DNA of 45,871 bases from Candidatus Gygaella obscura. GTDB lineage: Bacteria; Omnitrophota; Gorgyraeia; Gygaellales; Gygaellaceae. Under the pieces are notes generated by a model. That model did no database searches. It saw only the letters and a list, made by a program, of their open reading frames with translations, and had not been told where the DNA came from. This document shows positions 24,691-32,926 of the stretch, in pieces (within the stretch, counting starts at the first letter, position 1; every line of letters starts with the position of its first letter). The DNA lies in assembly GCA_030765485.1 (NCBI GenBank), contig JAVCCR010000021.1, positions 1 through 45,871 of the forward strand, given 5' to 3'. A program made the translations under genes and the position numbers.

Positions 24691-25761
24691 CTAAAATGCT
24701 TCAACGATCGTACCTCCACCTAACAAATAATCTTTTTTGTAAAAAACAGCTGCCTGTCCCGGGCTAACCCCAAACTGCCGTTTTGAGAAAACTATCTTCA
24801 CTCTATTGTTTTCTAAAAAACTTAATTTGCCGCGTATTGGAATATGATTATATCGTATCTTGATATCTACTGCAAGGGATTGCGAAAAGCTCTTTTCTAT
24901 GAACAAATTGACGTCTTTGGCAACCAGCCCTTTAAAAAATACATCTTTTTTCCTAGCGACAGTAATTCTATTGTTCTTTTTATTTATTTTAAACACATAA
25001 AGGGGCTCTTTGCTACTTATTCCTAATCCTTCTCGTTGACCTACTGTATAAAAAGGCACGCCTTTATGCTTTCCGATTATCTTACCTTTTAAATCTATGA
25101 TATCGCCAGTTTTTACTTTAAATTGACTAAGGAACTCCCTATAATCCATACTGGATAAAAAACAAATCTCCTGACTGCCTTTTTTGCTGTCTACAGACAA
25201 ATGCAATTTTTTGGCAAGCCTTACAACATCTTTACGCGTAATATCCGATAATGGTAATAATAAATAAGGTAAAACTTCCTTTCTCACGCCGTATAAAAAA
25301 TAACTCTGGTCTTTTTCTCTATCTTTGGCTTTTTTTATAAAATAGGATTTATTTTTCTTATTGAAACACACACCAGCGTAATGACCGGTAGCATAATAAT
25401 CAGCGCCTGAATCTAATGCTGCTTTAAAAATCGAAGAGAATTTTATATACCTATTACACAGCACGCAAGGATTGGGAGTTCTGCCGCAAAGGTATTCTTG
25501 GATAAATTTATCTATCACCCTTTTCTTGAAATCATTTGAAAAATCTACCACATAATGCTTTATTTTCAGTATCCGGGCTATTTTTCTTGCCTGATTCATA
25601 CCCTTATCACTAAAATAGCGATCAATTCCTAAATAATTATCTATTTTAGAAAAGCTTCCCGTAAATGCAACTACATTAAAATTATTCTTTTTTAACAACC
25701 AGGCTGCAACAGCAGAATCTATACCACCGCTTAAAGCAACAGCTACTGTCTTTTTTACCAA
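24691..25761 (-). CDS. mnmA: tRNA-specific 2-thiouridylase
   Basis: MnmA places sulfur on U34 of tRNAs for Lys, Glu and Gln. This 356-residue protein has the PP-loop SGGIDS (11-16), the catalytic cysteines C99/C102 in NPCVLC and C200 in QEICFLS, and the C-terminal barrel (RYNHIPIRGKL, SPGQAAVFY). Length and motifs are normal. Its start overlaps the TonB-receptor stop by seven bases. It is one of several sulfur-handling genes in this stretch. Confidence 0.95.
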   Translation of the reverse strand: MVKKTVAVALSGGIDSAVAAWLLKKNNFNVVAFTGSFSKIDNYLGIDRYFSDKGMNQARKIARILKIKHYVVDFSNDFKKRVIDKFIQEYLCGRTPNPCVLCNRYIKFSSIFKAALDSGADYYATGHYAGVCFNKKNKSYFIKKAKDREKDQSYFLYGVRKEVLPYLLLPLSDITRKDVVRLAKKLHLSVDSKKGSQEICFLSSMDYREFLSQFKVKTGDIIDLKGKIIGKHKGVPFYTVGQREGLGISSKEPLYVFKINKKNNRITVARKKDVFFKGLVAKDVNLFIEKSFSQSLAVDIKIRYNHIPIRGKLSFLENNRVKIVFSKRQFGVSPGQAAVFYKKDYLLGGGTIVEAF

Positions 25762-27512
25762 GTTAATCTCACCCCCAATCTAAACAATCTACCAGGAGAA
25801 GGAACCCCTTCAATCTGCTCATATTCGACATTAAATAGATTATCCACTTCAAAAAAAACATCTTTGTTGCTATCTACTGCAAATATACTCTTCATACCGC
25901 ATAGTATCCAAGCATCCCTTAAAGGTTTTTTCTTGTAAGTTAAATCAAAATAATGAGAAAACTTTTTCTTCTTATAAGATAATCTAGCTGTAACAAGATG
26001 CCTCGTATTGCTGGGGCCATATTTATAGGTAAAACCTTCTTGGGAAGATTTGTTTGTATACATATAACTTAATTCTAATTTGGCCTGTTGGTTTATTCTC
26101 CAACCAAATATATTGTTTAACCCCAATACTGAAGAATCGATGTTCTGCGCCTGCCATAGGCTCGCTTTGCTAGATTTAACCCAATCGATCTCATTGCTTT
26201 GCTCCTGAAAGAAAACGCTCTGTGCAAAATTCATATTATTCATCCCGATATCATAACCTAGTTCATATTTATAACCAAACTCATAAGCAAGGTTAGCGTT
26301 ACCTAGCGTGGTAGAATCCGCATAATAAAGCTCGGTATATGAAGGTAGCCGTAGTGAACTAGATATTCCCAGATGTAAAAAACAGCGCTTATTAACCATC
26401 ATATTAAATAAAATACTTCCGGAAGAAATCCCCATATATTCATCGCTATAATCAAACCTATACCCTAAAATACAATCTAATTTATGGCTAATACCGATTT
26501 TATCCTTAAGATACGCGCTATACATCAAACGTCTATGTTTATTAAGCCTAAGGGAGTTAATTTTCTCCTCTAGCATCCTTAAGCCCATATCAAGCTTGCC
26601 AAAACCGGATTCAGATTCAATATCCAGATAAGTCGAATATGCATCGCTTTTATGATTATTCATATAAAGATTGGGATTAGTTTGTTCTAAGGTAAAAGTG
26701 TCTTTATGTTTTCTTATGAGCAAACCCGGTTTTATCTTAACGTCTTCCCGGACGAACTCACTATCAACGATAAAAAACTTTGTAGAGGTTAACTCTTTCG
26801 AAGCAAAACCACTACCGGGAGTATAAAAATCATACGCACCTAAATCCTTATTATTATAACCAAACCCCAAATCAACAAAAAAATCGTCTTTATGGTATGA
26901 GAAAAAATCGCTAATATTCAACTGCTTCTGTTCAGTAAAAGGTTGGAAACCGTCAGAAATTAATCTTTCAAAAGTAAAACGATTGCCCAGGTTTTCATTT
27001 GCACGACTTAGACTAAATAGGCCTGAAAAAGTATCATGATTGCCAAACCCGGATTCAAAAATGGTCTTATTTGCATTGGCTTTTTTAATCACAAAATTCA
27101 ATGCGCCAAAAGAACAACCCGGTCCCAAATTCACCGCGGAATCCGTATTTTTAACCTCAACCAAAGCTATATCTTGATTAGAAAGCGGCAAATCAAGATT
27201 ATAATGCGCTGTTTGAGGATCGTTAAAGTATTTTCCGTTAAGCGTCACTAAAACTTGCTGAAAATTAGATCCCCACAAAGAAATATCCTGTTGTGCAGCG
27301 TAAAACCCTCGGCTTTGCAGATCAATACCTGCAAGATTTTCTAGATAGGCAAGCTTATCCATATTTGAATAATCACAGACAACTTCTTGTCCAACGCTAT
27401 AACCAGAGAATTTATCTTTGGTTACAACGATTTTTTCTAAAGCCTGTGTTTGTGCAAAAACAAACCCAATAATTAAATAAAAGGATAGGTTAAAGAATAG
27501 TAGAATTTTCAT
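25755..27512 (-). CDS. TonB-dependent outer-membrane receptor, BtuB-like
   Basis: 585 residues. A signal peptide ends near VFAQTQA, followed by a TonB-box-like segment EKIVVTKDK. The plug domain shows LAGIDLQSRG, then WGSNFQQVLVTLNGKYFND and LGPGCSFGALNFVIKK. The C-terminal half is alternating beta strands ending in LFRLGVRLTW, the correct barrel signature. The size resembles vitamin B12 or small-metal receptors. No cobalamin riboswitch is seen upstream. It sits behind the NIL-ferredoxin gene by 21 bases. The ligand is unknown. Confidence 0.85.
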   Translation of the reverse strand: MKILLFFNLSFYLIIGFVFAQTQALEKIVVTKDKFSGYSVGQEVVCDYSNMDKLAYLENLAGIDLQSRGFYAAQQDISLWGSNFQQVLVTLNGKYFNDPQTAHYNLDLPLSNQDIALVEVKNTDSAVNLGPGCSFGALNFVIKKANANKTIFESGFGNHDTFSGLFSLSRANENLGNRFTFERLISDGFQPFTEQKQLNISDFFSYHKDDFFVDLGFGYNNKDLGAYDFYTPGSGFASKELTSTKFFIVDSEFVREDVKIKPGLLIRKHKDTFTLEQTNPNLYMNNHKSDAYSTYLDIESESGFGKLDMGLRMLEEKINSLRLNKHRRLMYSAYLKDKIGISHKLDCILGYRFDYSDEYMGISSGSILFNMMVNKRCFLHLGISSSLRLPSYTELYYADSTTLGNANLAYEFGYKYELGYDIGMNNMNFAQSVFFQEQSNEIDWVKSSKASLWQAQNIDSSVLGLNNIFGWRINQQAKLELSYMYTNKSSQEGFTYKYGPSNTRHLVTARLSYKKKKFSHYFDLTYKKKPLRDAWILCGMKSIFAVDSNKDVFFEVDNLFNVEYEQIEGVPSPGRLFRLGVRLTW

Positions 27513-27533
27513 CTTAACAACATCGCATTGAAA

Positions 27534-27947
27534 CTACTTGCTAAAATGCACTTCCATGGCATGGGTAGGACAAACCTTAACGCAGAGTTCGCAGGCAATA
27601 CATTTATCTTCGTGGAATATCACCTTTCTTGTCTGCGGATCAACTACAAGCGCTGCAACAGGACAAATAGGAACACAAAGTCCGCAATCAGTACATTTTT
27701 TTTCATTACGTACAATATCTTGACTTAACGGCTGGATTCTTACTCCGCTATTTTCAAGATACTTTATACCTTTTTCATAATCAACCTCATCACCCTTTAA
27801 TTCCAAAATCAAAACACCCTCTTCATTAGGAGTAACATGTGCCTTTAATATATTAAAAGAAAGATTAAAATCTTTTACCAACCTATACACTATAGGCTGA
27901 TCAACTAGTCCATGTGGAAAACGAAGTACTATTTTTTTAGATATCAT
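27534..27947 (-). CDS. NIL-domain ferredoxin of homocysteine biosynthesis
   Basis: 137 residues. An N-terminal NIL domain (about 1-75, starting KIVLRFPHGLVDQPIVYRL) is followed by two [4Fe-4S] motifs, CTDCGLCVPICP and CIACELCVKVCP. This architecture accompanies HcyB-type proteins in methanogens and many anaerobes, where it supplies electrons for turning aspartate semialdehyde plus sulfide into homocysteine. It follows hcyB by 16 bases with a good GGAG. Confidence 0.88.
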   Translation of the reverse strand: MISKKIVLRFPHGLVDQPIVYRLVKDFNLSFNILKAHVTPNEEGVLILELKGDEVDYEKGIKYLENSGVRIQPLSQDIVRNEKKCTDCGLCVPICPVAALVVDPQTRKVIFHEDKCIACELCVKVCPTHAMEVHFSK

Positions 27948-27963
27948 ACATACTCCTTTACGA

Positions 27964-29169
27964 CTATTTAAAATGCCTCTCTTTTAAAGGTTTTAGATTA
28001 TAATTATCTTTTGCGCCCGGTAAAGAAGCAACAGCCTCAGATAAATAGAATTTTTTATCTTTTATCCATTGCTTTAATATATCACAGATCTCCCGTGCCT
28101 TAGAATAACTAGACAAAGCACCAGTAGAAACATCCTTATTCTTTATCTTAATCGTCCCAGATTTTAACTGTTCATAATTTACTTCTGCTATGCTATGAGT
28201 TACCCCATTAGGATAATCTCTGCTATAATCAATTACTTGCGTATATATATCACTGTCTTTTACTGCCACAGAACGACAAATCTCCTCATCAATTATAGGA
28301 ATAGGTACACCGATACCAACAGCAAGGCTCGCACCATAACCAAGCATACTTACCCCCCGCAACCAAGATCCATCCATATTTTTTAAATCACCGATAGTTG
28401 CAATTGTCCCAGCAGGAAAAGCAGGGACACTGTTGTGTTTTCTTTTAACATTTGGATTGTGCTGTGTGCCATGCCAGGCAATATAACCAGTACCCCCACC
28501 TAAAAATATACGCGTACCAACACCAATCGTCCTGTAATTGGGATCTTTTAAAAGCGGTGAAAGCTGTCCGGCAGAACAATAATTTGCATTACCCAAATTA
28601 GGTTTAAGCGTACCCATATAAGTATGGATAAACTTATCGGATAAATTAACCGCAACATTATAGTTCTGATAAGCGTTTCTAATATTAAACAATACCGTTT
28701 CATTCAAATCTTTAATATTTATCAAAGTCTCTAATTTCTTTCTGGGATAACAGTCTGTTCCGTAACCCTCTCCGGACAACCTTATATCCTTACCGCTAAC
28801 TAAATCTTCTATAATATGGCCTCCGCCGTATTTAAATTCTCCAGGATAGACATTATTCTTCGGATCGTCTTTTAAAAGCGCAGTAGCTCCAATATAGACA
28901 TCGTAAGCGGCAAAGCCACAATAAGCAGGAACGTTATTCAACAAACAACTACCTCCGCCTAATTTTATCTTCGGCTTTGATGAACCAATATTGAAATAAG
29001 CGCCTGAAGAACACATTGGACCAAAGGTACCTGTTGTAACAATATCGACTTTCTTCGCTGCAGCTTCTACGCCTTCCTTTTCAACAATATCAATAATCTC
29101 TTCAACCGTAACAACTACCACTTCACCCAATTTTATTTTCTCATTAATCTCTTTGATTGTTCTAATCAT
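27964..29169 (-). CDS. L-aspartate semialdehyde sulfurtransferase (HcyB/DUF39 family)
   Basis: 401 residues of the homocysteine-biosynthesis (DUF39) family. The start is TIKEINEKIKLGEVVVVTVEE; Cys53 in GPMCSSGAYFN and Cys140 in YGTDCYPRKK are likely the two reactive cysteines of the family. No CBS domains follow, unlike the archaeal type. With the NIL ferredoxin it should make homocysteine directly from sulfide, bypassing acetyl- or succinyl-homoserine. Its ATG directly abuts the cysK stop. Confidence 0.88.
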   Translation of the reverse strand: MIRTIKEINEKIKLGEVVVVTVEEIIDIVEKEGVEAAAKKVDIVTTGTFGPMCSSGAYFNIGSSKPKIKLGGGSCLLNNVPAYCGFAAYDVYIGATALLKDDPKNNVYPGEFKYGGGHIIEDLVSGKDIRLSGEGYGTDCYPRKKLETLINIKDLNETVLFNIRNAYQNYNVAVNLSDKFIHTYMGTLKPNLGNANYCSAGQLSPLLKDPNYRTIGVGTRIFLGGGTGYIAWHGTQHNPNVKRKHNSVPAFPAGTIATIGDLKNMDGSWLRGVSMLGYGASLAVGIGVPIPIIDEEICRSVAVKDSDIYTQVIDYSRDYPNGVTHSIAEVNYEQLKSGTIKIKNKDVSTGALSSYSKAREICDILKQWIKDKKFYLSEAVASLPGAKDNYNLKPLKERHFK

Positions 29170-30105
29170 CTAGGAAACCTCCGTATCAAATAAACCCGTA
29201 CTTAAATATCTTTCGCAGCTATCTGGTAAAATAGCTACAATCAGTTTACCTTTGCTTTGTTCTTTTTTTGCAATCTCCAAAGCAGCATACACTGCTGCCC
29301 CAGAAGAAATTCCTACAAGGAGACCTTCTTTTGCGATCAATTCTCTAGTTGTAGAAAAAGCCTGTTCATCCGTCACCTGGATTATTTCATCAATAATGTT
29401 TTTATTTAATACTTTAGGAATAAAACCTGCGCCAATACCCTGTATTTTATGAGCTCCCGCACTTTTACCAGATATCACAGCAGAACCTTTCGGCTCTACT
29501 CCTATAATCTTGATATTTTTATTCTTTTTCTTAAGAACTTCTGCTATGCCAGTAATAGTCCCGCCCGTACCGATTCCAGCTACCAATATATCAATTTTAC
29601 CTGCGGTATCATCCCAAATCTCAACAGCTGTAGTCAATTCATGCGTTTTTGGATTAACAGGATTCTCAAACTGAGAAGGCATAAAAGCATCCTTATAATT
29701 ATTCCTTAATTCTTTGGCTCTTTTAACAGCAGCCATCATACCGCCTTCTTTAGGTGTTAATTCAACCTGCGCACCCAAGATCTTTAATAGTTTTATCTTT
29801 TCAACATTCACGCTTTCAGGCATTACCAAAAGAAGCCTGTATCCTTTCAAAGCACTAATCAAAGCAAGCGCAACTCCGGTATTACCGGAAGTTGGCTCTA
29901 CAATAGTTGAACCAGGCTTGATCAAACCTTTATTTTCAGCATCTTCTATCAAAGCCAAACCGATCCTGTCCTTAACAGAGAAACCAGGATTAAAAAATTC
30001 CAGCTTTACCACAATCTCAACCTGGAGATTCTTATTAAGCTTATTAAGCTTAACTAAAGGTGTTTTACCAATTAATTCCGTAATATCTTTTGCTATTCGA
30101 CTCAT
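29170..30105 (-). CDS. cysK: Cysteine synthase (O-acetylserine sulfhydrylase)
   Basis: 311-residue PLP enzyme making cysteine from O-acetylserine and sulfide. The PLP lysine is Lys45 in FSVKDRIG, PTSGNTG (71-77) binds the substrate carboxylate, and GIGTGGTITG binds the phosphate. The C-terminus is typical (LPDSCERYLSTGLF). It is the first gene of the cysK-hcyB-NIL-ferredoxin group, all of which use sulfide. Confidence 0.95.
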   Translation of the reverse strand: MSRIAKDITELIGKTPLVKLNKLNKNLQVEIVVKLEFFNPGFSVKDRIGLALIEDAENKGLIKPGSTIVEPTSGNTGVALALISALKGYRLLLVMPESVNVEKIKLLKILGAQVELTPKEGGMMAAVKRAKELRNNYKDAFMPSQFENPVNPKTHELTTAVEIWDDTAGKIDILVAGIGTGGTITGIAEVLKKKNKNIKIIGVEPKGSAVISGKSAGAHKIQGIGAGFIPKVLNKNIIDEIIQVTDEQAFSTTRELIAKEGLLVGISSGAAVYAALEIAKKEQSKGKLIVAILPDSCERYLSTGLFDTEVS

Positions 30106-30130
30106 AGTTATTGCCTAGTATAATAAAATT

Positions 30131-30139
30131 ATTATAGCA
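30131..30139 (-). promoter_or_regulatory. Extended -10 promoter before cysK
   Basis: TGCTATAAT on the minus strand, 26 bp before the cysK start; no good -35 box, as allowed for extended -10 promoters. It would give cysK-hcyB its own start within the longer run. Confidence 0.45.
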
Positions 30140-30170
30140 CTTGATTATTTGCTTTGCTATGATTTTTCTT

Positions 30171-31139
30171 CTAGATAAGAAGCCTATCTAAAGTAGTTCT
30201 TGTTTCTGGTAAAACCTCTACCGATAGGCTTAAATTTCCCTTTTCCCTAGAAATTAAAACTTTCCTTTTTGATGGTTTACCCTTTGTATAATAAACTATT
30301 ATCTTTGCGCATAAAATAAGTTCATCTTTCTTAAGACTTCCCCTGGCCAAACCTATTGGTCCGGCAATATCGGGTGCAAAAATAACATAATCTTCATTTT
30401 TAACAGCTTCAGAGATAATGCCGTTATCGGCTTTATCTCTTCCTACTATAAACTTTGCTTTCCTGCCAATACGAAAATGTCTCCCCATTCTCAATAAGCT
30501 GATATTTTTAACCTTAAGTTCGTCGTATTTTAATAAATCCTTTATCCTATGGCTATAACGCGGATCAGTTAAAAAACAACCTCCTGCCGGCTGACTAAAA
30601 CCAGTTAATTTATACTCTTTGGCAAACTGCAATTGAACTTTTCTCCCTCTTCCGCTAAGGCCTAATAAACGATCTCTTTTAACAAAATCTTTTTTCTCAA
30701 CCTCGGTTGGTGCCAATAATCTAGCGGATAAAGGACGAAGCAATAAACCCTTAAGACCGCTTTCAGACTCAATAAGTTTTAACATGCATTTATTCTGTGA
30801 CATCGAACGCTGCCCTAAGACTTCACCAGTTGCCACAAATGTAGCATTAAGCCTACTTAATAAAGCTTTAGCTTTTTTCAACATATAGATATGACAATCT
30901 ATACAAGGATTGGCATTTCTACCAAAGCCAAAACGCGGTTTGATCAATAAGTCAAGATAGTCTTTGCCACATTTAATGGTTTTTACAGGTATCTCTAATG
31001 ACTCGATTAACTTTTGAGGAATAGGTTTTGTAAAAGCAGTTGAAAAATTTACCCCGACTACATCGATATTCTGAGACTGCAGTATTTTGACAACTAAAGC
31101 GCTATCCAGGCCACCGGAAAGTAAAACTAACACCTTCAC
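30171..31139 (-). CDS. PP-loop sulfurtransferase (MnmA/ThiI-like) with NFACT-R-like C-terminus
   Basis: 322 residues. The PP-loop SGGLDS (8-13) and cysteines C79/C82 (NPCIDC) and C188 (GGCFL) match tRNA thiolation enzymes of the MnmA/ThiI type. The C-terminal third (GRHFRIGRKAKFIVGRDKADNG...GPIGLARG) resembles the NFACT-R RNA-binding domain. It is often annotated as ThiI-like, but THUMP and rhodanese domains are absent. It overlaps thi4 by four bases, suggesting that sulfur delivery for thiazole or tRNA is linked. The substrate is unproven. Confidence 0.8.
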   Translation of the reverse strand: MKVLVLLSGGLDSALVVKILQSQNIDVVGVNFSTAFTKPIPQKLIESLEIPVKTIKCGKDYLDLLIKPRFGFGRNANPCIDCHIYMLKKAKALLSRLNATFVATGEVLGQRSMSQNKCMLKLIESESGLKGLLLRPLSARLLAPTEVEKKDFVKRDRLLGLSGRGRKVQLQFAKEYKLTGFSQPAGGCFLTDPRYSHRIKDLLKYDELKVKNISLLRMGRHFRIGRKAKFIVGRDKADNGIISEAVKNEDYVIFAPDIAGPIGLARGSLKKDELILCAKIIVYYTKGKPSKRKVLISREKGNLSLSVEVLPETRTTLDRLLI

Positions 31140-31909
31140 TTTATCTTTTTCATTAAAGTAGAGGCGATTTTCTTACCTGATAAAAGCATACCGCCAAAAA
31201 CAGGACCCATGCGCGCGGCACCAAAAACAGCATTAGCGCACATACCACAGGTATAAAGGTTAGGAAAGACCTCCCGGGAATTTTTAATAATCGCCTCTTC
31301 TGCTACTTGAGCCCACATTGGTCTTTCTCCTTCGACGCGTCCGGATTTTGTATTTAGTTTATTGCCAATTTTTCTGGCAACAATATTACTTACTTCTGCG
31401 GCATGACCAGTTGCATCGACGACAAACTTAGATCTTACACAAATAGGATCAACATGAAGCCTAGCCAATTCAACCGCACTCCAATTGATTACAATGCCTG
31501 TGATATTGTTTTTTCTTATCATTACATCCTCAACTGAAACAAGATTAAAAACCTTTAATCCTGCTTTAGTTGCCTTAGAGCAAAGCGTAGAAACTGCCTC
31601 AATAGAATCAGCAGTATAATAATTCTCTTTGTATAATTTTGTCTTTATATCAAACTCTTCAAGAATCTTTTTAGCTTGACTCTGCACAACAATCTCATTA
31701 AACATAATACCTCCGCCCCACATTCCTCCGCCTAAAGAAATCTTACGTTCAAACAATGCAACTTTTATATTCTTTTTAGCCAGATAATAACCACAGACTA
31801 TCCCTGCGGGGCCTCCACCAACAATAGCAACATCTAATTCAAGACTATCAATTAACTTATCCGTAAAAGTTTCTATAATTGCTTTTGAAATCTTTATCTC
31901 ATCCAGCAT
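31136..31909 (-). CDS. thi4: Thiazole synthase Thi4, sulfide-dependent type
   Basis: 257 residues. The FAD/NAD motif GGGPAG lies at 31-36, GGGMWGGGIMF at 60-70, and the closing MGPVFGGMLLSGKKIA is typical. In yeast Thi4 the suicide Cys205 sits in CMDP; here the aligned position is His152 in LHVDP, as in methanogen enzymes that take sulfide and turn over many times. A GGGAGG ribosome site precedes the ATG. I see no TPP riboswitch between the promoter and start. Confidence 0.92.
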   Translation of the reverse strand: MLDEIKISKAIIETFTDKLIDSLELDVAIVGGGPAGIVCGYYLAKKNIKVALFERKISLGGGMWGGGIMFNEIVVQSQAKKILEEFDIKTKLYKENYYTADSIEAVSTLCSKATKAGLKVFNLVSVEDVMIRKNNITGIVINWSAVELARLHVDPICVRSKFVVDATGHAAEVSNIVARKIGNKLNTKSGRVEGERPMWAQVAEEAIIKNSREVFPNLYTCGMCANAVFGAARMGPVFGGMLLSGKKIASTLMKKIK

Positions 31910-31942
31910 GAAAAACCTCCCTTTATGTTTTTATATTGGATT

Positions 31943-31971
31943 ATCCTATATTAATTGTTTATTTTTGTCAA
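31943..31971 (-). promoter_or_regulatory. Promoter of thi4
   Basis: On the minus strand TTGACA, 17 bases, TAGGAT, about 34 bp before the ATG. The leader is short and shows no riboswitch-like structure. Confidence 0.65.
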
Positions 31972-32002
31972 GACTAGTTTGGGAAGGACAGTTACAAGAA
32001 AA

Positions 32003-32926
32003 CTATTTAGTCTGAAAGATACAAACGCGATTTTTCCCTTGGTTTTTTGCTTCATAAAGTGCTATATCGGCACTTTTAATTATATTTTCTTTTGTCTGAC
32101 CATTTTCAGGGAAACTCGCCAGACCAATACTCGCTGTAATCTTGCCGATTTCATCACCTTTTTCATCTTTAATCAAAGCTATTTCAACAGCATTACGTAC
32201 TCTTTCACATGCTATTTTTGCTCCATCTCTATTAGTATGAGGCATTATTGCAACAAACTCCTCTCCCCCATAACGACACACTAAATCTACTTTTCGTAAA
32301 CTACTGGTAATCGCCTGTGCTACCTCCCTCAATGCGCAATCACCTGCTAAATGACCGTAAGAATCATTAAAGCCTTTAAAATTATCTAAATCCAGCATCA
32401 TCAAACCAAACGATTGGGGATAACGCGCTCCGCGATTAATTTCACGTGTAATGAGTTCATGGAAATAACGATGGTTGTATACTTGAGTTAACCCATCAAG
32501 AATAGAAAGTTCTCTATAATACTCTTTTTCCTTCGAGTCTCTCAATAGATTCTGTCTTTCAATCGCTCGCTCAATAATAATTTTCATCTCATCAAGATTA
32601 TATGGCTTAGAGATATAGTCGTATGCACCCTCTCTTATTGCAGCAATAGCTGTTTCAATAGAAGAATATCCTGTAATTACAATAAAACATACCTCATCAT
32701 TAATCTGGTGTACGCTTCTTATCAACTCCAAACCGCTCATGCCCGGCATACGCATATCAGTAATGATTAAATCTAAATGATTAGTTTTTACGATATTCAA
32801 AGCCACTTCGCCATTTTCAGCGGTCTGGACCCGATAACCTATATCGCCTAAAAAATCATTCAAAAGCGAACGGGATACCTCTTCATCGTCAACTACAAGT
32901 ACGTTTGCCTTATGTTGTTTAGCCAT
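32003..32926 (-). CDS. Response regulator with GGDEF domain (diguanylate cyclase)
   Basis: 307 residues. A receiver domain (1-125) has phosphoacceptor Asp57 in IITDMRMPG and the conserved Lys in ISKPY. A linker leads into a GGDEF domain with active site GGEEF (220-224). RKVD (211-214) at the usual distance forms the inhibitory I-site for product feedback. It should make c-di-GMP when phosphorylated, presumably by the histidine kinase whose gene overlaps it by eight bases. The PilB/GspE-type ATPase in this window is a possible target. Confidence 0.93.
   Translation of the reverse strand: MAKQHKANVLVVDDEEVSRSLLNDFLGDIGYRVQTAENGEVALNIVKTNHLDLIITDMRMPGMSGLELIRSVHQINDEVCFIVITGYSSIETAIAAIREGAYDYISKPYNLDEMKIIIERAIERQNLLRDSKEKEYYRELSILDGLTQVYNHRYFHELITREINRGARYPQSFGLMMLDLDNFKGFNDSYGHLAGDCALREVAQAITSSLRKVDLVCRYGGEEFVAIMPHTNRDGAKIACERVRNAVEIALIKDEKGDEIGKITASIGLASFPENGQTKENIIKSADIALYEAKNQGKNRVCIFQTK

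Noticed and set aside
27513-27533. Cobalamin riboswitch before the BtuB-like receptor
   Set aside because: Only 21 bases separate it from the preceding gene.
31910-32002. TPP riboswitch upstream of thi4
   Set aside because: The leader is about 30 bases after the promoter and lacks the conserved thi-box sequences.
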